From: Faecalispora sporosphaeroides DSM 1294
GTDB lineage: Bacteria > Bacillota > Clostridia > Oscillospirales > Acutalibacteraceae
Direction of reading: 5' to 3'
DNA: 64,000 nucleotides
Assembly (NCBI GenBank): GCA_000383295.1
Contig: KB911073.1
Coordinates: 79,297 to 143,296, forward strand
Shown: positions 1 to 8,648 of the stretch, in pieces
How the letters are laid out: the number at the start of each line of letters is the position of its first letter
How positions within the stretch are numbered: position 1 is the stretch's first letter
Made by a program: the position numbers and the translations under genes
The notes under the pieces: generated by a model
Database searches by the model: none
The model's input: only the letters and a program-made list of their open reading frames with translations
What the model was told of the DNA's origin: nothing

Positions 1-1
1 C

Positions 2-658
2 GGCCCGAACGGCGCCGGTAAGACAACTGTATTTAACCTGCTGACGCAGGTATATCAGCCGACGGAGGGAACCATCGAGCTGGAGGGGAAAAGCATCATC
101 GGCAAAAAAACCTATGATGTGACCCGCGGCGGAATCGCCCGTACCTTCCAAAATATCCGTCTGTTTAAAGACATTTCGGTTCTGGACAATGTACGCATTG
201 CAATGAACTACCAGATGAAATACTCCGCGTTGGCAGGAATTCTGCGCCTTCCCTCCTACTGGAAGGAGGAGCGCGCCATGACCGAACGCGCAATGGATTT
301 GCTTTCTGTATTTAATCTACAGGATTTGGCGGAGTCTAAGGCAAGAAATCTGCCCTACGGCCAGCAGAGAAAGCTTGAGATTGCCCGCGCTTTAGCGGCG
401 TCCCCCAAGGTTTTGCTGCTGGATGAACCGGCTGCCGGTATGAATCCCACAGAAACGCATGAGCTGATGGAATCCATTCAGCTGATCCGTGATCGTTTCT
501 CTATTTCTATCCTTTTGATTGAGCATGACATGAGCTTTGTCATGGGAATCTGCCAGCGCCTGGTGGTGCTGGATTACGGCAGAATCATCGCGAAGGGCTC
601 TGCGGAGGAAATCCGCACGAATCCCAAGGTGATTGCGGCGTATCTGGGAGGGGAGTAA
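2..658 (+). CDS. livG: Branched-chain amino acid ABC transporter ATPase LivG (5' end outside window)
   Basis: This is one of the two cytoplasmic ATPases of a high-affinity leucine/isoleucine/valine importer. The frame is open from base 2 and begins inside the Walker A motif (GPNGAGKTT), so only the first few dozen residues are missing. An ABC signature-like stretch (LPYGQQRKLEIARAL) and Walker B (VLLLDEPAAGMNP) follow, then the H-loop (LLIEHDMSFVM). The PAAGMNP variant after Walker B and the degenerate signature without a canonical LSGGQ are typical of LivG. The stop codon is one base upstream of the livF start, so the two are probably translated together. The permeases and binding protein would lie upstream, outside the window. 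Confidence 0.93.
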   Translation, partial: GPNGAGKTTVFNLLTQVYQPTEGTIELEGKSIIGKKTYDVTRGGIARTFQNIRLFKDISVLDNVRIAMNYQMKYSALAGILRLPSYWKEERAMTERAMDLLSVFNLQDLAESKARNLPYGQQRKLEIARALAASPKVLLLDEPAAGMNPTETHELMESIQLIRDRFSISILLIEHDMSFVMGICQRLVVLDYGRIIAKGSAEEIRTNPKVIAAYLGGE

Positions 659-659
659 A

Positions 660-1373
660 ATGGGAGCAATGCTTTCTGTGCAGGATCTGGTTGTGAACTA
701 CGGCTCAATCCGGGCAATTAAAGGAATTTCTTTTGAGGTCAATCAGGGCGAGATCGTCACGCTGATCGGCGCGAACGGCGCGGGGAAGACGACGACTCTT
801 CACGCGATTTCGGGTCTGGTCAAGACCAAAAGCGGCAGCGTGAGCTTTTGCGACCACGATCTGCTCAGTACGGAGCCGCACAAAATTCTGGGGCTTGGCA
901 TGGCGCACGTGCCGGAGGGCCGCCGGGTTTTTTCTCGCATGACAGTGATGGAAAACCTTCAGATGGGCGCGTATATTCGCAATGACGCCTCCGGTATTTC
1001 GGAGGATTACGACATGGTGTTCGAGCGCCTGCCGCGTTTAAAAGAGCGCCGCAAGCAGGCGGCGGGCACACTTTCGGGCGGCGAGCAGCAGATGCTGGCC
1101 ATTGGCCGCGCGCTGATGGGCCGGCCGAAGATGCTGCTGCTGGATGAACCCTCCATGGGGCTTTCTCCGCTTCTGGTGGGTGAAATTTTCAAGATCATTT
1201 CCGACGTAAATGAGTCCGGCGTGACCGTTCTGCTGGTGGAGCAGAACGCGAAAAAGGCGCTGGAAATCGCGGACCGCGCATACGTGCTCGAAACCGGAAA
1301 GATCGTCATGTCCGGCGATACCCTTGAGCTGGCCGATAACGAAGAGGTGCGCAAGGCGTATCTCGGCGGCTGA
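660..1373 (+). CDS. livF: Branched-chain amino acid ABC transporter ATPase LivF
   Basis: Second ATPase of the LIV-type importer, about 237 residues, the normal family length. Walker A is GANGAGKTT, the signature is LSGGEQQM and Walker B is MLLLDEPSMGLSP; the last is characteristic of LivF. I chose the ATG at 660 because a GGGAGGGGAG ribosome binding site lies within the 3' end of livG; the ATG at 669 is an alternative. The gene closes the operon: a strong hairpin terminator follows within about 40 bases. Confidence 0.94.
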   Translation: MGAMLSVQDLVVNYGSIRAIKGISFEVNQGEIVTLIGANGAGKTTTLHAISGLVKTKSGSVSFCDHDLLSTEPHKILGLGMAHVPEGRRVFSRMTVMENLQMGAYIRNDASGISEDYDMVFERLPRLKERRKQAAGTLSGGEQQMLAIGRALMGRPKMLLLDEPSMGLSPLLVGEIFKIISDVNESGVTVLLVEQNAKKALEIADRAYVLETGKIVMSGDTLELADNEEVRKAYLGG

Positions 1374-1410
1374 GCCACTGTGTCTTATTTTTTATGGATT
1401 TTTCCTAGGG

Positions 1411-1450
1411 AAAGGCTTCGATTTCTTCAAAAGAAATCGAAGCCTTTTTT
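1411..1450 (+). terminator. Bidirectional intrinsic terminator between livF and the Ldh_2 gene
   Basis: A long perfect stem, with arms starting AAAGGCTTCGATTTC and complementary GAAATCGAAGCC, is followed by six T residues. The A-run on the left arm makes it work in both directions. It fits the end of the liv operon and the convergent minus-strand oxidoreductase gene. Confidence 0.85.
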
Positions 1451-1607
1451 GCGGTTTGTACAGCGTTGGCGTTTCCCGATGCGTATGCTATACTATAGAC
1501 CAGATCAAGCAGTTTTTACAGTACGGAAAATGCCAAATTATTTGAAGGATATTCTATGGGCGAATTTGTTCTCTGGCTTTTTGCAGTTGCAATCATCTGC
1601 TTTGTCT

Positions 1608-2651
1608 TTATTCCTCCGGGAAAACCGCACCGCAGGCCTTGCCAATGGCAAGCAGCTCACCGAAGATTTCATCCGGCAGGCTGATTCCCTGCTCCAGATT
1701 TTTCCTGCGGCGGTTATCACTTCCCTCGCCGGGCATGAAAATTTCGCTAACACCCTCGGCGGGGCGCAGGGATTTGATCTCCCGGCTCATCTGGGCGACG
1801 CCGCTGCGGAATATATCCACATCCACAAAATGAGAAATGTCGATCGCGCCGATAAAGTGGCCGACCTCCTGCGGATTCTGCATGTCGCCGTACAGGTCGT
1901 GCAGGTGCGGGCCGAATTTTCCGCCGCTGAGCACCCCGCACAGAATATCGATCATGATCGCCAGGCCACTTCCCTTCGGGCCGCCGATGGGGAGCAGGGA
2001 GCCCTTGCGGCCCTCGGCGGGGTCGGTGGTGGGGTGTCCGTCTTTGTCCAGCGCCCAGCCCTCTGGAATCGGCTTCCCGAGCTTTTGGGCCATAATCAGC
2101 TTGCCCAAAGCGACGACGCTGGGGGCCATGTCCAGCACAACAGCGCCCTCCTCGCCGGGAGAAGCAATCGAGATCGGGTTCGTGCCCATATAGGGCTCCG
2201 ATGCGCCGTAGGGGGCAATTTTCGAGGTCAGGTTTGCCGCGCAGATGCCGACCATGCCCTGCTCGGCCGCAAGGCGGGTGTAATAGGCCGCGGCCCCAAA
2301 GTGGTTGGAATTTTTCACGGTTGCAAAGCAGCAGCCGGCTTCCCGGGCCTTTTCGATGCATTTTTCCATGGTGAATTTGGCCGCGGGCATTCCAAGGCTG
2401 TTGCCCGCGTTTACCACCAGGGCGGCGGGGCTCTCTCTTTCAATCGTGATCCGATTCTCTTTGGAAACGACTCCGGCGTCCAGCCGTTCCAGATAAATCG
2501 CCAGCCTGCTGACGCCGTGCGTGCTGATCCCGCACAGATCCGCGTCAACTAGGCAGTGAGCCACCGTTTGGGCGCATTGCGATTCTACTCCGTGCTTTTT
2601 TAATATGTCCAGACAAAAAGCTTCCAAATTCTCCGGCTTTACCTGTTTCAT
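1608..2651 (-). CDS. Ldh_2 (malate/L-lactate/ureidoglycolate dehydrogenase) family oxidoreductase
   Basis: NAD(P)-dependent oxidoreductase of the malate/L-lactate dehydrogenase 2 family, 347 residues, full length. The N-terminal helical segment (residues 1-40) leads to the family motif around residue 45 (GISTHGVSRL). Further family motifs are the VKNSNHFGAAAYYT active-site stretch with catalytic His, MGTNPISIA, and the GGPKGSGLA loop. Members reduce different 2-keto acids (malate, sulfolactate, ureidoglycolate, delta-1-piperideine-2-carboxylate), and the sequence alone does not fix the substrate. The gene stands alone, convergent to livF, with an AAGGAGT ribosome binding site and its own promoter. 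Confidence 0.9.
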   Translation of the reverse strand: MKQVKPENLEAFCLDILKKHGVESQCAQTVAHCLVDADLCGISTHGVSRLAIYLERLDAGVVSKENRITIERESPAALVVNAGNSLGMPAAKFTMEKCIEKAREAGCCFATVKNSNHFGAAAYYTRLAAEQGMVGICAANLTSKIAPYGASEPYMGTNPISIASPGEEGAVVLDMAPSVVALGKLIMAQKLGKPIPEGWALDKDGHPTTDPAEGRKGSLLPIGGPKGSGLAIMIDILCGVLSGGKFGPHLHDLYGDMQNPQEVGHFIGAIDISHFVDVDIFRSGVAQMSREIKSLRPAEGVSEIFMPGEGSDNRRRKNLEQGISLPDEIFGELLAIGKACGAVFPEE

Positions 2652-2687
2652 GGTATCGACTCCTTTGTGTGGTGCAGAGATATTTTT

Positions 2688-2717
2688 ATTGTATCACGAA
2701 TGCGGCCGTTAGAGCAA
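2688..2717 (-). promoter_or_regulatory. Sigma-A-type promoter of the Ldh_2 gene
   Basis: On the minus strand a TTGCTC -35 box and a TACAAT -10 box are separated by 18 bases. They lie about 40 bases upstream of the start codon. Confidence 0.5.
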
Positions 2718-2941
2718 TCAAGCAAAAATTTTCGGAGATATCAAAGGAGGTCAGATAAAAAACGGCTGGAGGGTTTATACCCTATCGGATTCATCACAGA
2801 TAACAGGGCTGAGTGATATGTTGGGCATCCAATCAAAGAGTGAATTTATGTACACTGGGTACAGGGGAAATCCGGCGAAGATATTTTTTATTGCAAGGCT
2901 TTGAAAAATTGTATTAACAACTCTAAATAAGGCAGAGACAC

Positions 2942-2984
2942 AAGAAAAGCCGCATACACGCTGAAAAATCAACGAATATGCGGC
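2942..2984 (-). terminator. Intrinsic terminator of tRNA-Trp
   Basis: Inverted repeat GCCGCATA/TATGCGGC immediately downstream of the tRNA in its reading direction, followed on the minus strand by TTTTCTT. The roughly 230 bases between this and the Ldh_2 promoter show no gene. Confidence 0.7.
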
Positions 2985-2992
2985 TTCTTTTC

Positions 2993-3068
2993 TGGCAGGG
3001 GCAGAAGGACTTGAACCCTCGGCACGTGGTTTTGGAGACCACTGCTCTACCAACTGAGCTATACCCCT
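2993..3068 (-). tRNA. tRNA-Trp (anticodon CCA)
   Basis: The minus strand folds as a 76-nt tRNA including an encoded CCA end. The acceptor stem AGGGGTA pairs with TGCCCCT, the D-arm contains AGCTCAGTTGGTAGAGC, the anticodon loop is CTCCAAA and the T-loop is TTCAAGT. The anticodon CCA assigns tryptophan. Confidence 0.95.
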
Positions 3069-3176
3069 GTATCATCCTGCAAAAAACGAGTAGTGCGGGT
3101 ATTATAGTATCATTTTATGGGGGTTCTGTCAATATCCCTTTGCATTTTTTCCCCGGCAAAGATTCTTTCTTAGCAC

Positions 3177-3205
3177 TTGACATCTTTCCCGTCAGCCGGT
3201 ATAAT
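3177..3205 (+). promoter_or_regulatory. Consensus sigma-A promoter upstream of rpsU
   Basis: A perfect TTGACA -35 box and a perfect TATAAT -10 box are separated by exactly 17 bases, about 60 bases before the rpsU start. This is the strongest housekeeping promoter visible in the window. Confidence 0.85.
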
Positions 3206-3267
3206 TATTTTTATGTTATACGGGATAACTAATACCCCTGCCTGGTGGCGGAGGGGAGGGAAAATAA

Positions 3268-3444
3268 ATGGCTGAAATCAGAATCAAAGACAATGAATCT
3301 TTGGACAGCGCGCTGAGACGTTTTAAAAAGCAGTGCGCCAGAGCCGGAGTGATTGCCGAGGTTCGTAAGAGAGAAGCTTACGAGAAGCCTTCGGTAAAGC
3401 GGAAGAAGAAGTCTGAAGCCGCACGTAAGCGCAAGTTTAAGTAA
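3268..3444 (+). CDS. rpsU: 30S ribosomal protein S21
   Basis: A 58-residue basic protein starting [19 protein letters not shown]. It has the S21 pattern: a short strand, a helical segment, the KREAYEKPS stretch, and a Lys/Arg-rich C-terminus ending RKRKFK. It binds 16S rRNA on the small subunit platform. The ATG is preceded by GGAGGGGAGGG. It has a consensus promoter upstream and a terminator directly downstream, so it is probably a single-gene transcript. Confidence 0.96.
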   Translation: MAEIRIKDNESLDSALRRFKKQCARAGVIAEVRKREAYEKPSVKRKKKSEAARKRKFK

Positions 3445-3459
3445 GTTGAATGGATGAAA

Positions 3460-3485
3460 AGCGGGCTGATTCAGCCCGCTTTTTT
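3460..3485 (+). terminator. Intrinsic terminator of rpsU
   Basis: Stem AGCGGGCTGA/TCAGCCCGCT with a very small loop, followed by six T residues, 16 bases after the rpsU stop codon. Confidence 0.85.
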
Positions 3486-3539
3486 AACCATTTGCGGTGG
3501 TTTGCGGGGCAGATTTGTTTTGAAAAGAGGGGAGACGGT

Positions 3540-4070
3540 ATGTCGTTGTTCTTGCCTACGGCGGCGGTGGACAGAGTTACCGACATCACGCCGGAGATGA
3601 TCAGAGAGATGGGGGCGAGCGCGATTATTCTGGATGTGGATAATACGCTGGCAACCCACGGCTCGCCGGTTCCCCTTGTGGGAACCGTGGAATGGGCCCG
3701 CGCCATGCGGCAGGCGGGGCTTGCGGTTGTTATTGTATCCAATAATTTTAAGGATCGTGTTGCGCCGTTCGCGGAAAAGTATGATCTGCCTTTTTTGTGT
3801 GTGGCGATGAAGCCGCTGCCGTTTGCCTACTGGCGCGCGGCGCGCTTTCTGGGTGTTCCGCGCGGCCAGGCAGTGGCGGTGGGCGACCAGATTTTTACAG
3901 ATGTCATGGGCGCGAACGTGGCCGGGGTCAAATCGATTCTGCTGCGCCCCAGCGACCCGGAAACCAGCGTGTCGTTCCGGCTGCGCAGGCGCCTGGAGGA
4001 ACCGATCCGCCGCAAAATTGAGCGGCGCCAGGCAGAGCGGAAAAAAACGGACAGGAGTGGAAAAGCGTGA
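3540..4070 (+). CDS. YqeG-family HAD IIIA phosphatase
   Basis: A 176-residue haloacid dehalogenase-type phosphatase of the YqeG family. HAD motif I is LDVDNTLATHG, with nucleophile and acid/base Asp. Motif II is IVSNN, motif III includes the Lys of AMKPLP, and motif IV is VGDQIFTDVMGAN. Relatives in Bacillus and yeast (Gep4) act on phosphatidylglycerophosphate or remain uncharacterised; I do not assign a substrate. The ATG at 3540 was chosen over an upstream in-frame start because of its GAGGGGAGA ribosome binding site. The basic tail ends with a stop that overlaps the GTG of aroQ (GTGA), so the two are translationally coupled. Confidence 0.88.
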   Translation: MSLFLPTAAVDRVTDITPEMIREMGASAIILDVDNTLATHGSPVPLVGTVEWARAMRQAGLAVVIVSNNFKDRVAPFAEKYDLPFLCVAMKPLPFAYWRAARFLGVPRGQAVAVGDQIFTDVMGANVAGVKSILLRPSDPETSVSFRLRRRLEEPIRRKIERRQAERKKTDRSGKA

Positions 4071-4504
4071 GCAAAAAAAAGGTACTTGTGTTATTGGGGC
4101 CTAACTTAAATATGGTGGGAATCCGTGAAAAGGGCGTGTACGGTGACGAAACCGCCCAGAGCATTGAAATGCAGATTCGTGAATATGCCGAAAGCCTTGG
4201 CTTTGAATGCGAAATCTTCCAGTCCAACTGGGAGGGGGCGCTGATCGATAAAATCCATGAGGCCAAAGGCGTGTTTGACGGCGTGGTGCTCAATGCCGGC
4301 GCGCTCACCCACTACAGCTACGCGCTGCGGGACGCGGTTGCCTGCCTGCGGATTCCATTCGTTGAAACGCACATGTCGAATGTGTTTGCCAGAGAGCCGT
4401 TCCGCGCGCACTCCGTTTTGTCGGAGGTGTGCGCCGGGGTCATCTGCGGCTTTGGCAAGCACAGCTACTTTTTGGCGCTGCAGGCGCTGAAAAGCCTGAT
4501 GTAA
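4067..4504 (+). CDS. aroQ: Type II 3-dehydroquinate dehydratase
   Basis: Catalyses trans-dehydration of 3-dehydroquinate to 3-dehydroshikimate in the shikimate pathway; the active form is a dodecamer. The 145-residue protein has the type II landmarks: GPNLNMVGIRE with catalytic Arg, the nearby Tyr in VYGDE, the NAGALTHYSYALRDA motif, and the ETHMSNVFAREPFR stretch carrying the catalytic His and Glu. It starts at GTG overlapping the upstream stop by four bases. The M24 peptidase follows after 19 bases with a GAAGGGAGA ribosome binding site, an aroQ-peptidase order common in Firmicutes. Confidence 0.95.
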   Translation: MSKKKVLVLLGPNLNMVGIREKGVYGDETAQSIEMQIREYAESLGFECEIFQSNWEGALIDKIHEAKGVFDGVVLNAGALTHYSYALRDAVACLRIPFVETHMSNVFAREPFRAHSVLSEVCAGVICGFGKHSYFLALQALKSLM

Positions 4505-4523
4505 CAGAAGGGAGACTTATTTC

Positions 4524-5612
4524 ATGAAAACGGCTGTGGAAGAGCTGCAGCGGGTGCTGCGGGATCAGGTGCTGGAACAGGAGGCGGACGCCGCGCTGGT
4601 GACGTCGCCGCAGAATCGTTTGTATCTGACCGGCTTTCCTTCGTCGGCCGGCTGGGTGCTCATCACGCCGGAGAAATCCTATTTTCTGACGGACTTCCGG
4701 TATTTTGAGGCGGCCGGGCGGCAGGTGAAATCCTGCGAGGTCGTGCTGATGAGCCGCCTCTCAGAGAACGTTCGGCAGATCGTGCAGCGCCACGGCATTC
4801 GGCGGGTTCTGGTGGAAAACGCCGGCCTGAGCCTTGCGGATGCGAAAAACTACCGCGAAATGTTCGGCACCATGGGCGCGCAGACAGTGGAGGACAGCAC
4901 GCTCGACCGTCTGCTGCGCGGCCTGCGGGCGGTCAAAACGCCGCGGGAGCTGCAAAAGATCCGCGATTCGCAGGCGATTACAGACGCGGCATTCTCGCAT
5001 ATTCTCACCGTGCTGCGCCCCGGCCTGACCGAGCGCGAGGTTGCGCTCGAGATCGAATTCTTCATGCGCCGCAGCGGAGCTCAGGGCGTGGCGTTTGATC
5101 TGATCGTCGTTTCCGGCGCGAATGGTTCGCTGTGCCACGGCGTTCCCTCCGAAAAGAAGATCGAGAAGGGCGATTTGGTCACCATGGACATCGGCGCGCT
5201 GCTGGACGGGTACCATTCCGACATGACACGCACCGTCGGCATCGGGCATTTGTCCGAAGAGCAGGAGCGCGTGTATCACACAGTGCTTTCGGCCCAGCTG
5301 GCCGCCATTGAAAAGGCGGCGCCCGGCGTTGTATGCAGCGAGGTCGACCGCGCGGCGCGCGATATCATCGACAGGGAGTACCCCGGTACGTTCGGTCACA
5401 GCACCGGCCACGGCGTGGGAGTCGAAATCCACGAATGGCCGAACTTCGCGCCCAACTGCCAGGAGGTGCTGCGCCCCGGCATGGTGGTCACAGCGGAGCC
5501 CGGCATTTACCTGCCCGGCAAATTCGGCGTGCGCATCGAGGACATGATCGCCATTACGGAGGACGGCTGCGAAAATCTGACGGCCTCCGACAAAACGCTG
5601 CTGATCTTGTGA
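4524..5612 (+). CDS. M24-family aminopeptidase P / Xaa-Pro dipeptidase-like metallopeptidase
   Basis: A 362-residue peptidase with a creatinase-like N-terminal domain (about 1-135) and a pita-bread catalytic domain (about 140-362). The five dinuclear-metal ligands are visible: D222, D233, H296, E325 and E339 (in MDIG, HSDMTR, GHSTGHG, TAEPG and RIEDM). It removes N-terminal residues next to proline; whether it is an aminopeptidase or a dipeptidase cannot be decided here. It is last in the yqeG-aroQ run. In many Firmicutes efp follows this gene; here pta intervenes and efp is 2.4 kb away. Confidence 0.92.
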   Translation: MKTAVEELQRVLRDQVLEQEADAALVTSPQNRLYLTGFPSSAGWVLITPEKSYFLTDFRYFEAAGRQVKSCEVVLMSRLSENVRQIVQRHGIRRVLVENAGLSLADAKNYREMFGTMGAQTVEDSTLDRLLRGLRAVKTPRELQKIRDSQAITDAAFSHILTVLRPGLTEREVALEIEFFMRRSGAQGVAFDLIVVSGANGSLCHGVPSEKKIEKGDLVTMDIGALLDGYHSDMTRTVGIGHLSEEQERVYHTVLSAQLAAIEKAAPGVVCSEVDRAARDIIDREYPGTFGHSTGHGVGVEIHEWPNFAPNCQEVLRPGMVVTAEPGIYLPGKFGVRIEDMIAITEDGCENLTASDKTLLIL

Positions 5613-5645
5613 GAGCCCCGCTTTTTATCGCTTTTATCACAATTT

Positions 5646-5706
5646 GGAACCATGGGTTTGCTTCTTCCCCTGCCGGCGGCAGGGGAGATAAGCCCGGGTT
5701 CCTTTT
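5646..5706 (+). terminator. Long hairpin terminator after the M24 peptidase gene
   Basis: Nested inverted repeats: an outer GGAACC/GGTTCC, with an inner CCCCTGCC/GGCAGGGG. A TTTT run follows immediately. Confidence 0.65.
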
Positions 5707-5771
5707 GGGTTAAGGAGCAGCAAAAAAACAGTCATAATCTGCTTTTCAGTTTCTAAAATGTCAAAAGAGTG

Positions 5772-5801
5772 TTGATATTGTCAACCGGCGGGGTGTATAA
5801 T
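5772..5801 (+). promoter_or_regulatory. Sigma-A-type promoter of pta
   Basis: TTGATA and TATAAT separated by 18 bases, about 60 bases upstream of the pta start codon. Confidence 0.6.
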
Positions 5802-5860
5802 AAGCACGCAGAAGTCTACGGATAAAGGCTGTAATATGTGAGTAACGGAGGAAAAGTGAG

Positions 5861-6832
5861 ATGTTTGAAGAGCTGATTGCACAGCTGAAGGGCAAGAACA
5901 GAAGGCTTGTGTTTACCGAGGGTTCGGAGCCCAGAATCCTGAGTGCGGCCGTTCGTCTTCATCAGCAGGGAATTCTTGTGCCGGTGCTGCTCGGCGACCC
6001 GGCGGAGATTCAGGCCGCCGCAAAAGAAGGCGGATTTGATATTGAGGGGATCGAAATTGTTGACCCCACCCATTTTGAGAAATTCGACGAAATGGTAGAC
6101 AAAATGGTTGAGCTGAGAAAGGGCAAAATGGATGCCGAAGCATGCCGCGCCGCGCTTTCCAAGTCCAACTATTTCGGCACCATGCTCGTAAAAATCGGAT
6201 ATGTGGACTGCCTCCTCGGCGGCGCTACCTACTCCACAGCGGACACGGTTCGCCCCGCTTTGCAGCTGATTAAGACAAAGCCCGGCAACAAGATCGTTTC
6301 CAGCTGCTTTATTATGTACAGGGAGAAAGACGGCAAAGAGGAAAAATACGCGATGGGCGACTGCGCGATCAACATTGCTCCCAACGAGGATGAGCTGGTG
6401 GAAATTACGATGGAAACCGCCCGTACCGCCCGTCTGTTCGGCATCGACCCGAAGGTTGCTTTGCTCTCTTACAGCTCCCTCGGATCCGGCAAGGGCGATT
6501 CCGTCACGCTGATGCAGAACGCGACGGCGAAGGTAAAGGAACTCAACCCCGATTTCCCGGTGGACGGCGAGCTGCAGTTTGACGCCGCTTTCTCCCCCGA
6601 GGTTGCAAAGACCAAGGCAAAGGGCAGCGCCGTTGCAGGCCATGCCAACACCTTCATTTTCCCCGACGTGGACGCCGGCAACATCGGCTACAAAATCGGC
6701 CAGCGCCTGGGCGGCTTTGAGGCTTACGGCCCGCTGCTGCAGGGCCTGAACGCTCCGATCAACGATCTTTCCAGAGGCTGCAACGCTGAGGAAGTCTATA
6801 AAATGGCGATCATCACCGCTTCGCAGAAGTAA
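5861..6832 (+). CDS. pta: Phosphate acetyltransferase
   Basis: Interconverts acetyl-CoA and acetyl phosphate, the first half of the Pta-AckA route that makes ATP and acetate. The 323-residue single-domain form, with no N-terminal DRTGG domain, is the usual clostridial type. Family signatures include FTEGSEPRIL near the N-terminus, SSCFIMY, GDCAINIAPN, LSYSSLGSGKG and the C-terminal VAGHANTFIFPDVDAGNIGYK. It starts with an AACGGAGGAAAAG ribosome binding site. No ackA is adjacent; it must be elsewhere. Confidence 0.95.
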   Translation: MFEELIAQLKGKNRRLVFTEGSEPRILSAAVRLHQQGILVPVLLGDPAEIQAAAKEGGFDIEGIEIVDPTHFEKFDEMVDKMVELRKGKMDAEACRAALSKSNYFGTMLVKIGYVDCLLGGATYSTADTVRPALQLIKTKPGNKIVSSCFIMYREKDGKEEKYAMGDCAINIAPNEDELVEITMETARTARLFGIDPKVALLSYSSLGSGKGDSVTLMQNATAKVKELNPDFPVDGELQFDAAFSPEVAKTKAKGSAVAGHANTFIFPDVDAGNIGYKIGQRLGGFEAYGPLLQGLNAPINDLSRGCNAEEVYKMAIITASQK

Positions 6833-6861
6833 TTCTGCCGAAAGGCGAATCGTCTCCCGGC

Positions 6862-6900
6862 AAAAAGCCGCCGCATCCGGTAACGGGCGCGGCGGCTTTG
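6862..6900. terminator. Bidirectional terminator between pta and the PilZ gene
   Basis: GC-rich stem GCCGCCGC/GCGGCGGC flanked by AAAAA on the left and a T-rich tract on the right. It serves both convergent genes. Confidence 0.7.
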
Positions 6901-6932
6901 CTTGTGCTGTTTTGTGAGGGTATGCGCCGGCA

Positions 6933-7658
6933 TTACCGCCGGCGGGAAGTCCCCTGGTTTTTATCGTCGGTATTCGCCGCTTCAAACTGCATTTTGCGAC
7001 GGAGCAGAAATTCGCGCTGTTTGGCGAACACATACTGCATAACGGCTTCCTGATCGCGTTTTTCCCGAAAATAGAAGCGGGCCCGGTATTCGTACATGCC
7101 GTACAGCTCCCTCGAATCCTCCGGTGACTGGCTGTGCAGCACAATGGCCTCAACAGTAATCATCTGGTCTTTCAGCGGCAGGGTACAGTAAATCGGCTCC
7201 TCTTCCGAAAGAAGCGTAGGGGAAAGAAAACAGATTCCGCCACCGCTGATGTTTTCCCCCGTTGCGGGGTGCGGGGGGAGATTTCCCGTCTCATCGGGTC
7301 CAGCCATAGGGCGCGTATAGGTAAATTCAAAGGTTGAATTCACCCGGTAAAATTCGCGGCGCTGAATCGACTCCAGGCGACCGATCTGGATTTTTGCGAT
7401 CGCCACGTTATTTTCTGACAAATTGGCCAGAACCTTGCCGTCTGCCCGGTACAGGCCGGTCTGCGCGTAAAAAATAAAATCGTAGTCCTCGAAGGTAGAG
7501 AGCCGAATTACCTGCCCTTTGAAAATAGGGGTATAAATCAGGATCGTCTCTTCGTCCACAATGGTGTCGATATAGCTTATGTAAGAGCGCCGGGGGCCGT
7601 CGCTGACCTTTACACTGATGCTCACTTTATCACCGGGGTTGATATAGGATGATCTCAT
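6933..7658 (-). CDS. PilZ-domain c-di-GMP effector (YcgR-like)
   Basis: A 241-residue protein with an N-terminal YcgR-type beta domain (about 1-95) and a C-terminal PilZ domain (about 97-225). Both PilZ c-di-GMP contacts are present: the RxxxR motif (R101-x3-R105 in RREFYRV) and the NISGGG motif near residue 136. Such proteins couple cyclic di-GMP level to motility or surface processes. No flagellar genes are in the window, so the output is not known. The start was chosen at the ATG with GGAAAGGAGAAC upstream, not the upstream in-frame ATG. It has a long, structured leader. Confidence 0.88.
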   Translation of the reverse strand: MRSSYINPGDKVSISVKVSDGPRRSYISYIDTIVDEETILIYTPIFKGQVIRLSTFEDYDFIFYAQTGLYRADGKVLANLSENNVAIAKIQIGRLESIQRREFYRVNSTFEFTYTRPMAGPDETGNLPPHPATGENISGGGICFLSPTLLSEEEPIYCTLPLKDQMITVEAIVLHSQSPEDSRELYGMYEYRARFYFREKRDQEAVMQYVFAKQREFLLRRKMQFEAANTDDKNQGTSRRR

Positions 7659-8032
7659 AAAAGTTCTCCTTTCCCATCGTTTATGGGAATGCAAGCCGGG
7701 CAATTTTCAGAATGCCTCTGTATTTTCCAATTGGCAAAACCGGTATCACAGCCTTTTCCGGTTATGATACCGTAAGGCGCAGAACGCCGGTGCGGTATGT
7801 CCTATCGATCGGCGAAGCCGGTATTACGGCAGCCCTGTGGTTATTATACCATGTTCCGCAAAAACACACTATCTAATTTGAAAAAACTGGAAGAAAAATT
7901 TATTAAAATTTGATTTTGCAAAATGCCCGCAATCCGCGGCATTTCCAATACTTTATCAGATAATGCTTGAAAAACGGGAAAAAATATTATAAACTATGGG
8001 GTAGTAAATAATAATTTGGAGGAATCAAACCC
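7659..8032. other. Divergent intergenic region between the PilZ gene and efp
   Basis: No coding potential is seen. Reading towards the PilZ gene there is an extended -10 element (TGGTATAAT on the minus strand, near 7845-7853) about 190 bases ahead of the start. This implies a long leader containing a perfect 8-bp stem (CGGTATCA/TGATACCG, 7741-7772) and several smaller GC repeats. I could not match it to a known cyclic-di-GMP riboswitch core. The efp side is AT-rich with a TTGAAA box near 7970 and a good GGAGGAATC ribosome binding site. Confidence 0.4.
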
Positions 8033-8590
8033 ATGATATCAGCAGGCGATTTTCGCAATGGCGTGACCTTTGAAATGGACGGGAACGTTGTGTCCATTAT
8101 AGAATTCCAGCACGTCAAGCCCGGAAAAGGCGCGGCGTTTGTCCGTACCAAGATCAGAAATGTAATCACCGGCGCTGTGACAGAAAGAACCTTTAACCCC
8201 AATGATAAATATCCCACTGCCTTTGTGGAACGCAAGGACATGCAGTACCTGTACAGCGACGGCGATCTGTATTATTTCATGGACAATGAAACATACGAGC
8301 AGATCCCGATCAACAAGTCTGTCTTGGGTGATAACTTCCGCTTTGTAAAAGAAAACATGGAATGCAAGGTGTTGTCTTACAAGGGCAACGTGTTCGGGGT
8401 GGAGCCGCCCAACTTTGTTGAGCTGCAGATTACCGAAACAGACCCCGGCTTTAAGGGCGATACCGCCACCAACGCCACCAAGCCTGCTACACTGGAAACC
8501 GGCGCCGTCATTCGTGTGCCGCTGTTTATCGACGAGGGCGAAATGATTCGCATCGATACCAGAACCGGTGAATATATGGAGCGCGCGTAA
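8033..8590 (+). CDS. efp: Translation elongation factor P
   Basis: EF-P enters the ribosomal E site and relieves stalling at polyproline. The 185-residue protein has the three-domain family layout. It starts [10 protein letters not shown], and the domain I loop HVKPGKGAA puts lysine at position 32, the residue that is modified in many bacteria. The C-terminal EF-P signature region is [17 protein letters not shown]. It is followed by the CD1247-type gene in the same direction, an arrangement seen in other clostridia. Confidence 0.97.
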   Translation: MISAGDFRNGVTFEMDGNVVSIIEFQHVKPGKGAAFVRTKIRNVITGAVTERTFNPNDKYPTAFVERKDMQYLYSDGDLYYFMDNETYEQIPINKSVLGDNFRFVKENMECKVLSYKGNVFGVEPPNFVELQITETDPGFKGDTATNATKPATLETGAVIRVPLFIDEGEMIRIDTRTGEYMERA

Positions 8591-8648
8591 CGCATAATCT
8601 TTCTGAACAGAAGTTTATGATATATTAATGTGAAAAGGGGGCATCATT

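Noticed and set aside
1380..2552. Plus-strand frame of 390 codons opposite the Ldh_2 gene
   Set aside because: The minus-strand gene has family motifs throughout; this frame crosses the terminator and shows none.
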